The notes beneath the pieces are model-generated. The model was given only the letters and a program-made list of their open reading frames with translations, searched no databases and was not told the DNA's origin. From NCBI RefSeq assembly GCF_900103735.1, contig NZ_FMXE01000011.1, forward strand, positions 62,001 through 126,000: 64,000 bases of DNA. Reading direction: 5' to 3'. The DNA is from Algoriphagus alkaliphilus (GTDB lineage Bacteria > Bacteroidota > Bacteroidia > Cytophagales > Cyclobacteriaceae). Position numbers and translations under genes: made by a program. Shown here one piece after another: positions 44,285 to 53,915 of this stretch; within the stretch, counting starts at the first letter, position 1; each line of letters opens with the position of its first letter.

Positions 44285-45565
44285 TTATTTAACCTCAAAG
44301 CTTGTTCTTCTTGCCATTTGACGGGCATCTGCTGAAGCTTTGTCTACTGAAGTGTCTTCTCCGTATCCTTTGAAAGAAAGTCTTGATGCATTAATTCCTG
44401 AAGAAATTAGTAGATCATATACAGCTTTAGCCCTTGTTTCAGAAAGTTTCATGTTGTAATCTTCTGGGCCAATTTCATCTGCAAAACCTTTTATTTCCAT
44501 ATTTACACTAGGATTTCTCTTCATAAAATTAGAAACAAAATGTGCAGCACTTATAGAATAACCAAGTGGTTTTGAGCTGTCAAAAGCGAAGTATACGTTG
44601 ACATATCCATCGTTAATGGCTTTCTTAAGGTAGTCAACCTCAGCTACAACTTCTACCTCTGCAGGACATCCGTTGGTCGAAGCAGGCCCTGGCTGGAAAG
44701 GACATTTGTCCAAATGATCAGGTGTACCATCACCATCAGAATCAAGCGTCATCCCAGATGAGTTTACTCTTGCTCCGGCTGGTGTATTAGGTTCTTTATC
44801 TAAATAATCGGGTACCCCATCGCCATCAGAATCTTTCAACATATCTTTAATGCCATTGATTTGTGTTGCAAGTTCTTCCTTAGTGGCGTACTTGTCAGCT
44901 GCAATATACCAATCAGCGTGCTGAGTTGCTTTGCCTAAGTAGAAATTAAGACCAATGGTACCAGTCCACCATGTCCCATTTGCACCGTAAAATCCGTTGC
45001 TAATATCAGGTCGAATCGCAGTAGCACCGTCAAAAGTAACTGTTTGACGACCATTTAGGATAGTTGAGATATCTGCAACCAATGCAACTCTTTCACTCAG
45101 TTTTACCTGAGGGGTTAATCCAAAAATCAATGTATAAACTTTGTCATTGAAATCATTAAACACATTCTCTTCAGGATTTACCATACCAATACCCGCTCCA
45201 CCGTGGAGTAACAAGCCAAATGATCTACTGAAGGATTCAAAATTCATGATTCGGCCAATGTTAGCCACACCTTGAAGATTCAATCTATTATATTTTGTGT
45301 CAAATGATGGACTTTCACCGTCAACCTCTTTGAAGGAACCAAATCCGTAATCCAGTTTTGCGCCGAATTTCTCATTAAACATGTAACGAACGCCGAAATC
45401 GACGTGGCCTATGTTTAGAGTGGGAGATAGGAAGCCGCCAGTTAGAGGGGCCATAGGCTTATTAAAACCTCCGGTTGCCTCGAGTGACCATTTGTTAAAT
45501 TCCTGGGCGTTGGCAGTTAAAACCAAGGCTCCAGCCATAAGGGATGAGAGGATAATTTTTTTCAT
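44285..45565 (-). CDS. OmpA-family outer-membrane protein with TSP type-3 repeats (copy 2)
   Basis: 426 residues with the same domain order as its downstream copy: signal peptide, barrel, two TSP type-3 repeats (DSDGDGVPDYLDKEPNTP, DSDGDGTPDHLDKCPFQPGP) and OmpA domain. The region from the repeats to the C-terminus is nearly identical to copy 1, while the barrels differ more. It has the best promoter in the window (TTTG-N18-TAAATTTG), suggesting an abundant protein; copy 1 is separated by the terminator above. Confidence 0.93.
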   Translation of the reverse strand: MKKIILSSLMAGALVLTANAQEFNKWSLEATGGFNKPMAPLTGGFLSPTLNIGHVDFGVRYMFNEKFGAKLDYGFGSFKEVDGESPSFDTKYNRLNLQGVANIGRIMNFESFSRSFGLLLHGGAGIGMVNPEENVFNDFNDKVYTLIFGLTPQVKLSERVALVADISTILNGRQTVTFDGATAIRPDISNGFYGANGTWWTGTIGLNFYLGKATQHADWYIAADKYATKEELATQINGIKDMLKDSDGDGVPDYLDKEPNTPAGARVNSSGMTLDSDGDGTPDHLDKCPFQPGPASTNGCPAEVEVVAEVDYLKKAINDGYVNVYFAFDSSKPLGYSISAAHFVSNFMKRNPSVNMEIKGFADEIGPEDYNMKLSETRAKAVYDLLISSGINASRLSFKGYGEDTSVDKASADARQMARRTSFEVK

Positions 45566-45612
45566 GACAAAAAATTTTTGTTCAGATTTTGAGTGATTGA
45601 TAGATGTAATTG

Positions 45613-45642
45613 CAAATTTATAAACTTTTTATTTACTGCAAA
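45613..45642 (-). promoter_or_regulatory. Complete Bacteroidota promoter for OmpA copy 2
   Basis: Minus strand: -33 TTTG (45642-45639), 18-base spacer, -7 TAAATTTG (45620-45613). The start codon lies 48 bases downstream of the -7 box. Confidence 0.7.
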
Positions 45643-45681
45643 TCTAGACGTTTTATTTTAATCACAATCTTTGACTTGAAA

Positions 45682-45712
45682 TTTATGATAATTTTTAAAT
45701 TCTTATCATAAA
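45682..45712. promoter_or_regulatory. 10-base inverted repeat between divergent promoters
   Basis: TTTATGATAA (45682-45691) and TTATCATAAA (45703-45712) are exact reverse complements 11 bases apart, upstream of both the OmpA copy 2 promoter and the M42 gene. The half-sites look like Fur-type TGATAA/TTATCA, but the spacing is wider than a standard Fur box. Confidence 0.4.
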
Positions 45713-45737
45713 ATTTGTTAACACATTCAATGCCAAA

Positions 45738-46646
45738 ATGAAATTTCTGTTTGAATTATTGTCTAAATTTAGTGTTTCAGGAGATGAATCTGATATCTCA
45801 AATTTCATCCTTCAACATGCTATAGAACGATCAATCGGGTGGAAGGTTCGGCCTGAAATGTTTTTTGGCGAAGATTTTCATGATTGCATACTTTTAAAAT
45901 TCGGAGTTCCAAGAACTGCCGTCTTTGCTCATATCGATACGGTTGGATTTATGACCCGGTATCAAAATCAGCTTATTCCAGTGGGTGGTCCAGAAATAAT
46001 GGATGGAATACGGTTAAGGGGAAGAGATACTAAAGGAGAGGTGTTTTGTAGGTTAATTGGAACTGAAGACGCATGTTATCATGATTTCCCTAGAGGAATT
46101 GAGCCTGGTACACGCTTATCGTTTGATCAAAATGTCAGGGTTGACGATGAATTTATTCAAGCTGCTTATTTAGATAATCGTTTGGGTGTTTACAGTGCAT
46201 TAAAATTATGTGAAACCATTGAAAATGGGTGGGTTGTATTTACAACTTATGAAGAGCACGGTGGTGGTAGTATACCTTTTTTAATCAAATTTATCCAAGA
46301 AAATGCACCGGTAAAGCAAGCACTGATATCTGATATTACTTGGATTTCTGAGGGAGTCGAGCACCACAAAGGAGCTGTGATTTCTGCTCGGGATAAATTT
46401 ATCCCTCGAAAAAAATTTATCGAAAAGGTGGTCCAATTGGCCGAAAAAAGTGGTGTTCCTTATCAAATTGAGGTTGAAGCCTATGGTGGTAGTGATGGGC
46501 GAGAAATTCAATTCTCTCCTTATGCGATTGACTGGTGTTTTATTGGTGCAGCCGAGGATTTTGTTCATACTCCAAATGAAAAAGTTTCCTTATCTGATCT
46601 GGATTCAATGATCAGAATGTACCAATTTCTATTGAGCGAGCTTTAA
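45738..46646 (+). CDS. M42-like aminopeptidase
   Basis: 302 residues, somewhat shorter than the usual 340-360 of M42. Metal and catalytic residues can be placed: AHIDTVGF (H65, D67), AAYLDNRLGVYSALKL (bridging Asp), TYEEHGGG (Glu pair), SDITW, and FVHTPNEKVSLSDLDSM with the last histidine. The domain that restricts active-site access in M42 proteins (about 70-150) is reduced. First gene of a run with hpt (8 bases on) and adk. Confidence 0.82.
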   Translation: MKFLFELLSKFSVSGDESDISNFILQHAIERSIGWKVRPEMFFGEDFHDCILLKFGVPRTAVFAHIDTVGFMTRYQNQLIPVGGPEIMDGIRLRGRDTKGEVFCRLIGTEDACYHDFPRGIEPGTRLSFDQNVRVDDEFIQAAYLDNRLGVYSALKLCETIENGWVVFTTYEEHGGGSIPFLIKFIQENAPVKQALISDITWISEGVEHHKGAVISARDKFIPRKKFIEKVVQLAEKSGVPYQIEVEAYGGSDGREIQFSPYAIDWCFIGAAEDFVHTPNEKVSLSDLDSMIRMYQFLLSEL

Positions 46647-46654
46647 ATTTAAAA

Positions 46655-47200
46655 ATGAAAAAAACGCAAATTAAAGATCTGACCTTCGAGCTGTTTATTC
46701 CCGAAAAAGAAATCAAAGATCGTTTATCTGAGTTGGCAAGAGAAATTTCTTTAGATTTTCAATCAGAAGAATTGGTTCTTTTAGGGGTGTTAAATGGTTC
46801 ATTTATTGTAATGGCTGACTTAGCAAGGCTGATTGATCTTTCAATAAGTTGTGAATTTTTGAAGATTTCATCTTATTCAGGAACTTCAACTACAGGTGAA
46901 GTAAGGTCCCTCCTTGGGCTTGCTGCAGATTTGTCAGGAAAAAATGTATTGATTGTTGAGGATATTGTGGACACGGGGATTAGCATGGATTATCTGCTTT
47001 CTGAGCTGTCAAAGCATAAACCTAAGACTTTGACCATTTTTACACTTCTCTTTAAAAAAGATGCATTCAGGTTTAATTACAGTTTGGATTATGTGGGTTT
47101 TGAAATTCCCAATAAATTTGTCGTGGGCTTCGGTCTTGATTATGATGGATTAGGGCGTAATCTTCCTGATCTTTATCAACTAAGTACAACAAAAAAATGA
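46655..47200 (+). CDS. hpt: Hypoxanthine phosphoribosyltransferase
   Basis: 181 residues. PRPP motif VLIVEDIVDTGISMDYL and the flexible-loop region KISSYSGTSTTGEV; C-terminal FEIPNKFVVGFGLDYDGLGRNLPDLY is typical of Hpt. Salvages hypoxanthine/guanine. Overlaps adk by 4 bases. Confidence 0.94.
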   Translation: MKKTQIKDLTFELFIPEKEIKDRLSELAREISLDFQSEELVLLGVLNGSFIVMADLARLIDLSISCEFLKISSYSGTSTTGEVRSLLGLAADLSGKNVLIVEDIVDTGISMDYLLSELSKHKPKTLTIFTLLFKKDAFRFNYSLDYVGFEIPNKFVVGFGLDYDGLGRNLPDLYQLSTTKK

Positions 47201-47781
47201 CTTCTGGAATGCGGAATATAGTGTTATTTGGTCCTCCGGGTGCGGGTAAAGGCACCCAAAGTGAAAAGCTGATTGAAAAATATGGGCTGACGCACCTCTC
47301 TACAGGTGACCTTTTTAGAAAACATTTGGGAGAAGGAACTGAACTCGGAACCCTTGCCAAAAAATACATGGATGAAGGGCATCTTGTTCCTGATCAGGTG
47401 GTGATCAGCATGGTCGAAGATAAAATCAGCAATTCTAAACATTGCGAAGGATTTATTTTTGATGGATTTCCTCGAACGACAGCACAGGCTGAGGCACTTG
47501 ATAGAATGCTGAAAAATCATGGAATTGCAATTTCCGGGATGATTGCGCTAGATGTGCCACAGGAAATCCTAAAGGAAAGGATTAAGGAAAGAGGAAAAAC
47601 TTCTAATCGTGCAGATGACCAAAACGAGGAAAAAATCAATACCAGAATAAAGGTCTATTTGGATGAAACTTTACCCGTCGCGAATTATTATGAAGAACAA
47701 GGCAAATTTAAGAAAATCAATGGAGTAGGTGAGATTGATGAAATCTTTAAAGAGATATCAGTCACAATTGATAGCTACTGA
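47197..47781 (+). CDS. adk: Adenylate kinase
   Basis: 194 residues: the short form without a zinc lid. P-loop GPPGAGKGTQ near 12-21, STGDLFR (AMP site), DGFPRTTAQAEAL and RADDQNEEKINTRIKVY. Interconverts AMP, ADP and ATP. The ATG at 47197 overlaps the hpt stop; M5 (47209) is a possible alternative. Functional link: hpt and adk together recycle purine nucleotides. Confidence 0.95.
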   Translation: MTSGMRNIVLFGPPGAGKGTQSEKLIEKYGLTHLSTGDLFRKHLGEGTELGTLAKKYMDEGHLVPDQVVISMVEDKISNSKHCEGFIFDGFPRTTAQAEALDRMLKNHGIAISGMIALDVPQEILKERIKERGKTSNRADDQNEEKINTRIKVYLDETLPVANYYEEQGKFKKINGVGEIDEIFKEISVTIDSY

Positions 47782-47796
47782 TTCAACGCAAATTCT

Positions 47797-47804
47797 TAAT
47801 TTTG
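47797..47804 (+). promoter_or_regulatory. -7 box (TAATTTTG) between adk and obgE
   Basis: TAATTTTG fits TAnnTTTG, 16 bases after the adk stop and upstream of the hairpin at 47819-47845. Confidence 0.4.
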
Positions 47805-47818
47805 CACAACAAAGACTT

Positions 47819-47845
47819 GGCTAAGCTTTCGGGCTTAGCCTTTTT
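47819..47845 (+). terminator. Hairpin with T-run between adk and obgE
   Basis: 8-base stem GGCTAAGC / GCTTAGCC, 6-base loop, then TTTTT; 12 bases before the obgE ATG. Either ends the adk operon or lies in the obgE leader. Confidence 0.75.
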
Positions 47846-47857
47846 CATTCTTAGAAA

Positions 47858-48850
47858 ATGGCAGATTCCAACTTCATTGATTACGTAAAATTTTGCTCTC
47901 GCTCAGGCGCGGGGGGGGCAGGCTCTGTTCACTTCAGGCGTGAAAAGCACGTCCCAAAAGGAGGTCCAGACGGAGGTGATGGTGGTCGAGGGGGGAATAT
48001 TATCCTCAGAGGAAATTCGCAACACTGGACCCTGCTTCACTTAAAATACAAAAAACACGTCATCGCAGATTCTGGAAAAGGTGGTGAAGGAGGAAAAAGA
48101 ACTGGTGCAGATGGGAAAGATATTATTCTGGATGTTCCGCTTGGTACTGTAGCCAAAGATGCCGAAACAGGTGAGAAACGTTTTGAAATCACCGAAAATG
48201 GTCAGGAAATAATATTAACATCAGGAGGCCGTGGAGGATTGGGTAATGATCATTTCAAGACTGCAACCAATCAGGCACCGCACTACGCTCAACCGGGAGA
48301 GCCTGGAATTGAAGAATGGATTATTCTGGAATTAAAGCTTTTGGCGGACGTAGGATTGGTAGGTTTTCCAAATGCCGGAAAATCCACATTGCTTTCTTCA
48401 ATTTCTGCTGCAAGGCCTGAGATTGGAGACTACCCCTTTACTACTTTAGTTCCCAATCTTGGAGTGGTAAGTTATAGAGATGATAAGTCATTTGTAATGG
48501 CAGATATTCCGGGTATCATCGAAGGAGCTGCAGAAGGAAAAGGATTGGGAATCAGATTTTTGAGACATATTGAGCGGAATTCTATTTTACTGTTCATGAT
48601 TCCTGCCGATGCATCAAGCATTGAGGATCAATATCGGATTTTGCTTGGTGAACTTGGGAAATACAATCCTGAATTGTTAGACAAAAAACGGATTTTGGCT
48701 ATTTCCAAAACCGATATGCTGGACAATGATTTGATGAAAGAGATGGAGGAAGAAATACCTAAAGATATTCCTTATGTGTTCATTTCTTCCGTGAGTCAAT
48801 TCAACCTAGACAAACTCAAGGACCTGATCTGGCAGGCAATTCATTCTTGA
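47858..48850 (+). CDS. obgE: Obg GTPase (ribosome assembly/stress)
   Basis: 330 residues. Glycine-rich Obg fold at the start ([29 protein letters not shown]), then the G domain: [11 protein letters not shown] (G1), [10 protein letters not shown] (G2), DIPGIIEGA (G3) and SKTDMLD (G4). It lacks the extra C-terminal OCT domain, as many Obg proteins do. Acts at the 50S subunit. Confidence 0.96.
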   Translation: MADSNFIDYVKFCSRSGAGGAGSVHFRREKHVPKGGPDGGDGGRGGNIILRGNSQHWTLLHLKYKKHVIADSGKGGEGGKRTGADGKDIILDVPLGTVAKDAETGEKRFEITENGQEIILTSGGRGGLGNDHFKTATNQAPHYAQPGEPGIEEWIILELKLLADVGLVGFPNAGKSTLLSSISAARPEIGDYPFTTLVPNLGVVSYRDDKSFVMADIPGIIEGAAEGKGLGIRFLRHIERNSILLFMIPADASSIEDQYRILLGELGKYNPELLDKKRILAISKTDMLDNDLMKEMEEEIPKDIPYVFISSVSQFNLDKLKDLIWQAIHS

Positions 48851-48927
48851 CGAGTGTCACTTTGTCAGAAAATTAGATCTGGCAAAGTCATTGTTAAATT
48901 CCCATTAACCAACTATTGGCTTTTGTT

Positions 48928-49485
48928 ATGAAAAATAAAGAAGAATTGGATCAAGAATTAAATTATCAAGCGGAAGAGCAAATTATGGAAGAAACTCCCC
49001 AAAGTGAGATTGAAGCCCTCTCTGATACCGGAAACCAAGGTGCTAAGCTTGAATCTGAGATTACTGATCTGAAAGATAAATACCTGAGGCTCTATTCTGA
49101 TTTCGAAAATTTCCGAAAACGAACCGCTAAAGAAAGAATTGATTTAATCAAAACTGCATCTGAGGATGTATTGAAAGATTTGATTCCTGTGGTTGATGAT
49201 TTTGAAAGAGCGACTAAAGCTTCTGAAAATGAAACTGATATAGTAAAAATTCGAGAAGGAAATCAATTGATTTTCCATAAACTTGTAAGAATACTTGAGT
49301 CTAAAGGGCTTAAAGTTATGGATGACTTGATAGGGAAACCATTTAATCCAGACACACAAGAAGCGATCACGCAAATCCCCTCTCCCAAAGAAGAACTAAA
49401 AGGAATGGTAGTCGATGTGGTCGAAAAGGGATACACCCTAGGCGATAAAGTAGTGAGATATGCCAAGGTTGTAACAGGAGCATAA
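48928..49485 (+). CDS. grpE: GrpE nucleotide exchange factor
   Basis: 185 residues from the ATG at 48928 (a TTG four codons earlier is less likely). Acidic, coiled-coil N-terminal half, then YLRLYSDFENFRKRTAKERIDL and the C-terminal FNPDTQEAITQIPSPKE. Releases ADP from DnaK. Six bases separate it from dnaJ. Confidence 0.96.
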   Translation: MKNKEELDQELNYQAEEQIMEETPQSEIEALSDTGNQGAKLESEITDLKDKYLRLYSDFENFRKRTAKERIDLIKTASEDVLKDLIPVVDDFERATKASENETDIVKIREGNQLIFHKLVRILESKGLKVMDDLIGKPFNPDTQEAITQIPSPKEELKGMVVDVVEKGYTLGDKVVRYAKVVTGA

Positions 49486-49491
49486 AAGAAT

Positions 49492-50598
49492 ATGGCAAAA
49501 AGAGATTATTACGAGATACTTGGGATCACCAAATCAGCAAGTGCAGAGGAGATAAAGAAAGCTTATCGAAAGCTTGCTATTCAGTATCACCCTGATAAAA
49601 ATCCTGACAATCCTGAGGCAGAAGACAAATTCAAAGAAGCGGCAGAAGCATACGAAGTACTGAGTAATGCGGATAAAAAAGCTCGGTACGATCAATTTGG
49701 TCATCAAGGGCTAGGTGGTAACGGAGGCTATGGTGGTGCTGGCATGAACATGGAGGATATTTTCTCCCAGTTTGGCGATATTTTCGGAGGAGGAGGTTTT
49801 GGGTCTTTTTTTTCAGGCGGAGGCGGAGGTCGACGAACAAAAAAAGGAACCAATCTTCGGGTGAAACTTAAGCTAAACCTGCAAGAGATAGCCAACGGAG
49901 TTGAGAAAAAGATCAAAGTCAAAAGACACGTCGTTGCGGCAGGTGTATCATTTAAATCTTGCGGTACTTGCCAAGGAACTGGTCAGGTAAAAAAAGTAGT
50001 CAATACGATGCTTGGCCAAATGGTATCTGCCAGCACCTGCGCAGTATGTGGGGGTAGTGGACAAATTGTAGATAAGAAACCTGCGGAGGCGGATTCCAGG
50101 GGCTTGATTATAAAGGAGGAAGTGATTTCCATCAATATTCCCGGTGGAGTGGGTGAAGGAATGCAGCTTAGTATGTCTGGAAAAGGGAATGAAATCCCTG
50201 GAGGCATACCAGGCGATTTGCTGATTGTAATTGAAGAATCTGAGGATAATGTGCTTCAGCGAGAAGGAAATAATGTCATTTATGATTTACATGTTTCTTT
50301 CATTGATGCGGCACTGGGTGCTTCCTTAGAAGTTCCCACCATTGACGGGAAGGTGAAAATTAAAATTGATCCCGGTACGCAAAGCGGCAAAATGCTTCGT
50401 CTTAAGGGTAAGGGAATAAAAGACATCAATGGTTACCATCGAGGTGATCAATTAATCATGGTTAACGTCTGGACCCCTACAGAACTTTCAAAAGAAGAAA
50501 AGAGTGTACTGGACGGATTAAGAAGTTCTGAGAATTTCAAGCCTGATCCGGGTAAACAGGATAAATCCTTCTTAGATAAAATGAAGGAATTTTTCTAA
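49492..50598 (+). CDS. dnaJ: DnaJ co-chaperone with a two-motif zinc region
   Basis: 368 residues. J-domain with HPD at 33-35, G/F-rich linker (70-115), C-terminal substrate domains ending in the dimerisation region. The zinc region has only two of the four CxxCxGxG motifs: C157-C160 (CGTCQGTG) and C183-C186 (CAVCGGSG). They correspond to the inner motifs 2 and 3 (zinc centre II); motifs 1 and 4 are absent, the latter replaced by [11 protein letters not shown] recall this form from related Bacteroidota, so it is probably a lineage trait, not damage. dnaK is not in the window. Confidence 0.93.
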   Translation: MAKRDYYEILGITKSASAEEIKKAYRKLAIQYHPDKNPDNPEAEDKFKEAAEAYEVLSNADKKARYDQFGHQGLGGNGGYGGAGMNMEDIFSQFGDIFGGGGFGSFFSGGGGGRRTKKGTNLRVKLKLNLQEIANGVEKKIKVKRHVVAAGVSFKSCGTCQGTGQVKKVVNTMLGQMVSASTCAVCGGSGQIVDKKPAEADSRGLIIKEEVISINIPGGVGEGMQLSMSGKGNEIPGGIPGDLLIVIEESEDNVLQREGNNVIYDLHVSFIDAALGASLEVPTIDGKVKIKIDPGTQSGKMLRLKGKGIKDINGYHRGDQLIMVNVWTPTELSKEEKSVLDGLRSSENFKPDPGKQDKSFLDKMKEFF

Positions 50599-50605
50599 AA
50601 TATTT

Positions 50606-50634
50606 AAAGCCGGAAGTGATTTCGGCTTTTTTTA
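50606..50634 (+). terminator. Terminator after dnaJ
   Basis: AAAGCCG...CGGCTTT hairpin followed by T-rich sequence. Confidence 0.8.
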
Positions 50635-50678
50635 TATTTTTAAAGAACCTTTTCAATCGACCGGCGTAACCTATCCGT

Positions 50679-51563
50679 ATGCTTAAAAAACTGTGTCTTC
50701 TTCTTTTCTGGATCATAGTAATGGCCATTCCCGGTCAAGCGCAATTTGTTAAAGAGTATAAAGTCTCGGAGCGTAAAGGCTATGAACTGGTATATCTAAA
50801 TTTTTCTTCCTATAATAGTTTAACTCAGCTCAAGCGGGTAATTACTTCGGAACCAATTTATATCCATGGTCATTTGTTAAAATCGAATATTCTTCCGGAC
50901 TTCAGCTATTCCATTCACGACAATTTGTTGGACGTAAGCTTAGTTCATAAAAATGTCGAATCAGATAACCTCAGCAAAAGCATTACTTCCAAGCTTTTCT
51001 CAGACAATACTAAGTTTGATAATTCATGGGATTTGGGGCTAGGATCAAATTTTTTGTATGATTTAGACTTTACCCTTGGAATAGGAAAAGGCAATTTCGA
51101 CTTATCACAAATTCCAATTTCGCAGCTAAAAATTAAAAGTGCCAGTTCAGATATACTGATTCATTACGGATCAAAAGTCCCCAATCAAGTAGAGATGGAC
51201 ACACTTTTAGTGACTTTGAATATGGGTACTGTAGAGGTCCAGAACGCAAACTTTACCAATGCTAAAAAGGTCATTATTGAAGTGAGTTATGGGAAAATTA
51301 ACCTGAACTACAGTGACGGGTTGGCAAGTGCCAGCCAAGTTATCGCAGCAGTGAGTGGAGGTAGCATTTATTTGAAGCTTCCGCCGGATTCCAACCCCGT
51401 AAAAATAAGAATGAAAAAAAACCCGATGTGTCGGACGATTTTTCCCAAATATCTTAAGTCAATCGACAGCCAGACATATGTCACTAGGGGATATAAAGCA
51501 TCTGATCCCAAATTGTTAGAATTGATTTTGGATGTTGGGATGGGTTCGCTAACAGTCGAATAG
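50679..51563 (+). CDS. Secreted beta-rich protein, unknown function
   Basis: 294 residues. Signal peptide MLKKLCLLLFWIIVMAIPGQAQ. The middle and C-terminal parts repeat short strand-turn units (IKSASSDILIHYG, VTLNMGTVEVQNA, VSYGKINLNYSDG, AVSGGSIYLKLP), as in the auto-transporter-adhesin-like/DUF4097 beta-solenoids, but this is an impression. It is followed at 8 bases by an ABC exporter, so it may be exported or monitored with it. Confidence 0.7.
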   Translation: MLKKLCLLLFWIIVMAIPGQAQFVKEYKVSERKGYELVYLNFSSYNSLTQLKRVITSEPIYIHGHLLKSNILPDFSYSIHDNLLDVSLVHKNVESDNLSKSITSKLFSDNTKFDNSWDLGLGSNFLYDLDFTLGIGKGNFDLSQIPISQLKIKSASSDILIHYGSKVPNQVEMDTLLVTLNMGTVEVQNANFTNAKKVIIEVSYGKINLNYSDGLASASQVIAAVSGGSIYLKLPPDSNPVKIRMKKNPMCRTIFPKYLKSIDSQTYVTRGYKASDPKLLELILDVGMGSLTVE

Positions 51564-51570
51564 AACAATA

Positions 51571-52464
51571 ATGCTTCAAATTACCCAAGTAAATAAATCA
51601 TACGAAAACCACCGAGCACTAACGGATGTGGATCTTTTTGTGCCGAAGGGTGTAATTTTTGGACTTTTGGGCCCCAATGGTGCCGGTAAAACCACCCTGA
51701 TTCGAATCGTAAACCAAATCATTGAGCAGGATAGTGGCACAGTCGAGTTAGATGGCCGCACACTTTCTCCCAATGATATTCGGAAGATTGGTTACTTGCC
51801 AGAAGAGCGAGGCCTTTACAAGAAGATGAAGGTTTGGGATCAGCTCATTTATTTTTCGAGGCTTAAAGGTCTCAGTGAAAATGAAGCCAAGGTTCAGATC
51901 AAAAATTGGCTTGAAAAACTCGATGTGGTCTCCTGGAAGGACAAAAAAATTGAGGACCTCTCCAAGGGAATGGCTCAAAAAATACAGTTTATCGCTACGG
52001 TTGTTCATCGGCCTACTCTTTTGATTTTAGATGAGCCCTTTTCTGGATTTGATCCCGTAAATGCTGAAATCATCAAAAATGAAATTTTGGAATTGAAAGA
52101 AAAGGGAACCACGGTGATTTTGAGTACGCACAGAATGGAATCGGTGGAACTACTCTGTGATCATGTGGCCATGATCAATCGATCCAGAAAAATCCTTGAT
52201 GGGACAATTAGGGAAGTAAAAAGGAGTTTTCGTCCTGAGGTTTTTAAAATTTCATTGAATTATCTTAAGCGAGACATACCAATGGAATGGACTCCCAAAT
52301 TCTCGGATGACGTGTGGAAATTTACCCTGCCCTTGGCTGGTAAAACCCCCAATCAGCTTTTATCTGAAATGATGGAGTTTGGAGAGGTCCTTTCATTTAG
52401 AGAGCAAATCCCCAGCATTGAGGAGATTTTTATTCATCAAGTCCAAGCTTCAACTCATGAGTAA
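51571..52464 (+). CDS. ABC transporter ATP-binding protein (NatA-like)
   Basis: 297 residues. Walker A GPNGAGKTTL near 35-44, Q-loop YLPEERGLYKK, signature DLSKGMAQKIQF, Walker B LLILDEPFSGFDP and the H-loop STHRM. The C-terminal extension (about 220-297) is as in NatA/drug exporters. It overlaps the permease start by 8 bases. Confidence 0.93.
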   Translation: MLQITQVNKSYENHRALTDVDLFVPKGVIFGLLGPNGAGKTTLIRIVNQIIEQDSGTVELDGRTLSPNDIRKIGYLPEERGLYKKMKVWDQLIYFSRLKGLSENEAKVQIKNWLEKLDVVSWKDKKIEDLSKGMAQKIQFIATVVHRPTLLILDEPFSGFDPVNAEIIKNEILELKEKGTTVILSTHRMESVELLCDHVAMINRSRKILDGTIREVKRSFRPEVFKISLNYLKRDIPMEWTPKFSDDVWKFTLPLAGKTPNQLLSEMMEFGEVLSFREQIPSIEEIFIHQVQASTHE

Positions 52465-53764
52465 GATTTTCCTTGTCATTCAACGCGAGTATTTAGCACG
52501 AGTCAAAAAGAAATCCTTTTTGATCGCAACTCTTTTGACTCCGCTTATTTTCCCGGCTATCATGGGAATATTTGTTTGGATTGCGATGCAGGAAAAAGAA
52601 AATCAATCGCTTCGAATTATTGAAGTGATAGACGAGACCAATCTTTTTTTCATGGAAAGTTCAGAGCAGTATGCGTTTACTTCTTCAGTAAATGATCTGG
52701 ATGCTGCTAAAAAAATGGTTAAGGAGGGCGGAAGGTATGGTTTTTTGCATATTCCAAAGTTAGATTTGACTGATCCAAAAGGGATTCAGTTTTATGGACT
52801 GGAAAACCCGAGCATGAGCTTAATGAGTTATTTGGAAAGTGCTCTTAAACGGAAAATTGAGGATCAGAAACTTTTTGACAAAGGGATAGATCCTAAAATT
52901 TTGAAGGATATCCGGACTACTGTTTCAATTAAGTCAATTACCCTCGGAGAAAAAGGCGAAGAAAAAATCAATGACGCTACTGTAAATTATGCCTTGGGTT
53001 TTGTTTCAGGTATTCTGATCTACATTTTCATATTTGTCTATGGCAATCAGATCATGCAGGGAGTGATTGAAGAGAAATCTACCCGAATTGTTGAGATCCT
53101 CGTTTCTTCGCTTAAACCTTTTCAGCTGATGATGGGAAAAATTGTGGGAATAGGAGCAGTGGGGCTTACGCAGTTTTTGATTTGGGTGGTCCTGATCGGA
53201 ACACTTTCGTCAGTGGTAATGGGCGTGATGGGACTCCAAATGCCACAACAGCAAGCCTTGGAATTAGCAAATCCCGAATTGGCTCAAAATGTCCCAGATT
53301 CCGGTGAATTAGCCAATATTCTTCAAGTGATGGGAGGCATAGATTTTATCACTTTAGTTTCAAGTTTTATCGTCTATTTCCTTGGAGGGTACTTGCTCTA
53401 TGGGGCATTGTTTGCAGCGATAGGTTCGGCTGTTGATTCTCCCTCAGACGCTCAGCAATTCATGTTGCCGGTAACTATACCTTTGATTGTTGCTTATCTG
53501 GGGCTTTTTGTCTTTGTGTTGCAAGATCCTACAAGTTCTGTTTCATTTTGGCTTTCCATTGTTCCTTTAACTTCGCCAATCGCCATGATGGGAAGGATTA
53601 GCTATGGGGTACCTTTTTGGGAATTGGCCTTATCTCTGACACTTTTGATTGGAGGGTTTTTGCTTACTACATGGTTTGCTGGGAAAATTTATCGTATCGG
53701 AATACTGATGCATGGCACCAAGCCATCTTACAAGACCATGTGGAAATGGTTAAAAAGCAGCTAA
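52457..53764 (+). CDS. ABC-2 type permease (NatB-like)
   Basis: 435 residues from the ATG at 52457; an upstream in-frame ATG at 52379 lies inside the ATPase gene. One N-terminal helix (about 22-42), a large extracytoplasmic domain, then five to six helices in the C-terminal half (VNYALGFVSGILIYIFIFVYGNQIM onwards), the usual NatB layout. EEKSTRIVEILVSS is the coupling helix motif of this family. Substrate unknown: sodium, peptides or drugs are all possible. Confidence 0.9.
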   Translation: MSKIFLVIQREYLARVKKKSFLIATLLTPLIFPAIMGIFVWIAMQEKENQSLRIIEVIDETNLFFMESSEQYAFTSSVNDLDAAKKMVKEGGRYGFLHIPKLDLTDPKGIQFYGLENPSMSLMSYLESALKRKIEDQKLFDKGIDPKILKDIRTTVSIKSITLGEKGEEKINDATVNYALGFVSGILIYIFIFVYGNQIMQGVIEEKSTRIVEILVSSLKPFQLMMGKIVGIGAVGLTQFLIWVVLIGTLSSVVMGVMGLQMPQQQALELANPELAQNVPDSGELANILQVMGGIDFITLVSSFIVYFLGGYLLYGALFAAIGSAVDSPSDAQQFMLPVTIPLIVAYLGLFVFVLQDPTSSVSFWLSIVPLTSPIAMMGRISYGVPFWELALSLTLLIGGFLLTTWFAGKIYRIGILMHGTKPSYKTMWKWLKSS

Positions 53765-53915
53765 TAAAAAAGCCCAGTTCAATACCGAGTTCTTTTATAT
53801 AAATTGGAGAAATCCTTAAAACATCCAGCTTTTGTGTGCCAATTAAATATTGGCGTTTTTTTGATTATCCGCTATTCTGCCAGTAATCCTATTTTCTTTG
53901 GTTATCGGGTCGGAA

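Noticed and set aside
49728..49922. Proline-rich frame on the minus strand inside dnaJ
   Set aside because: It is the antisense of the G/F-rich linker; the coding frame of dnaJ explains it.
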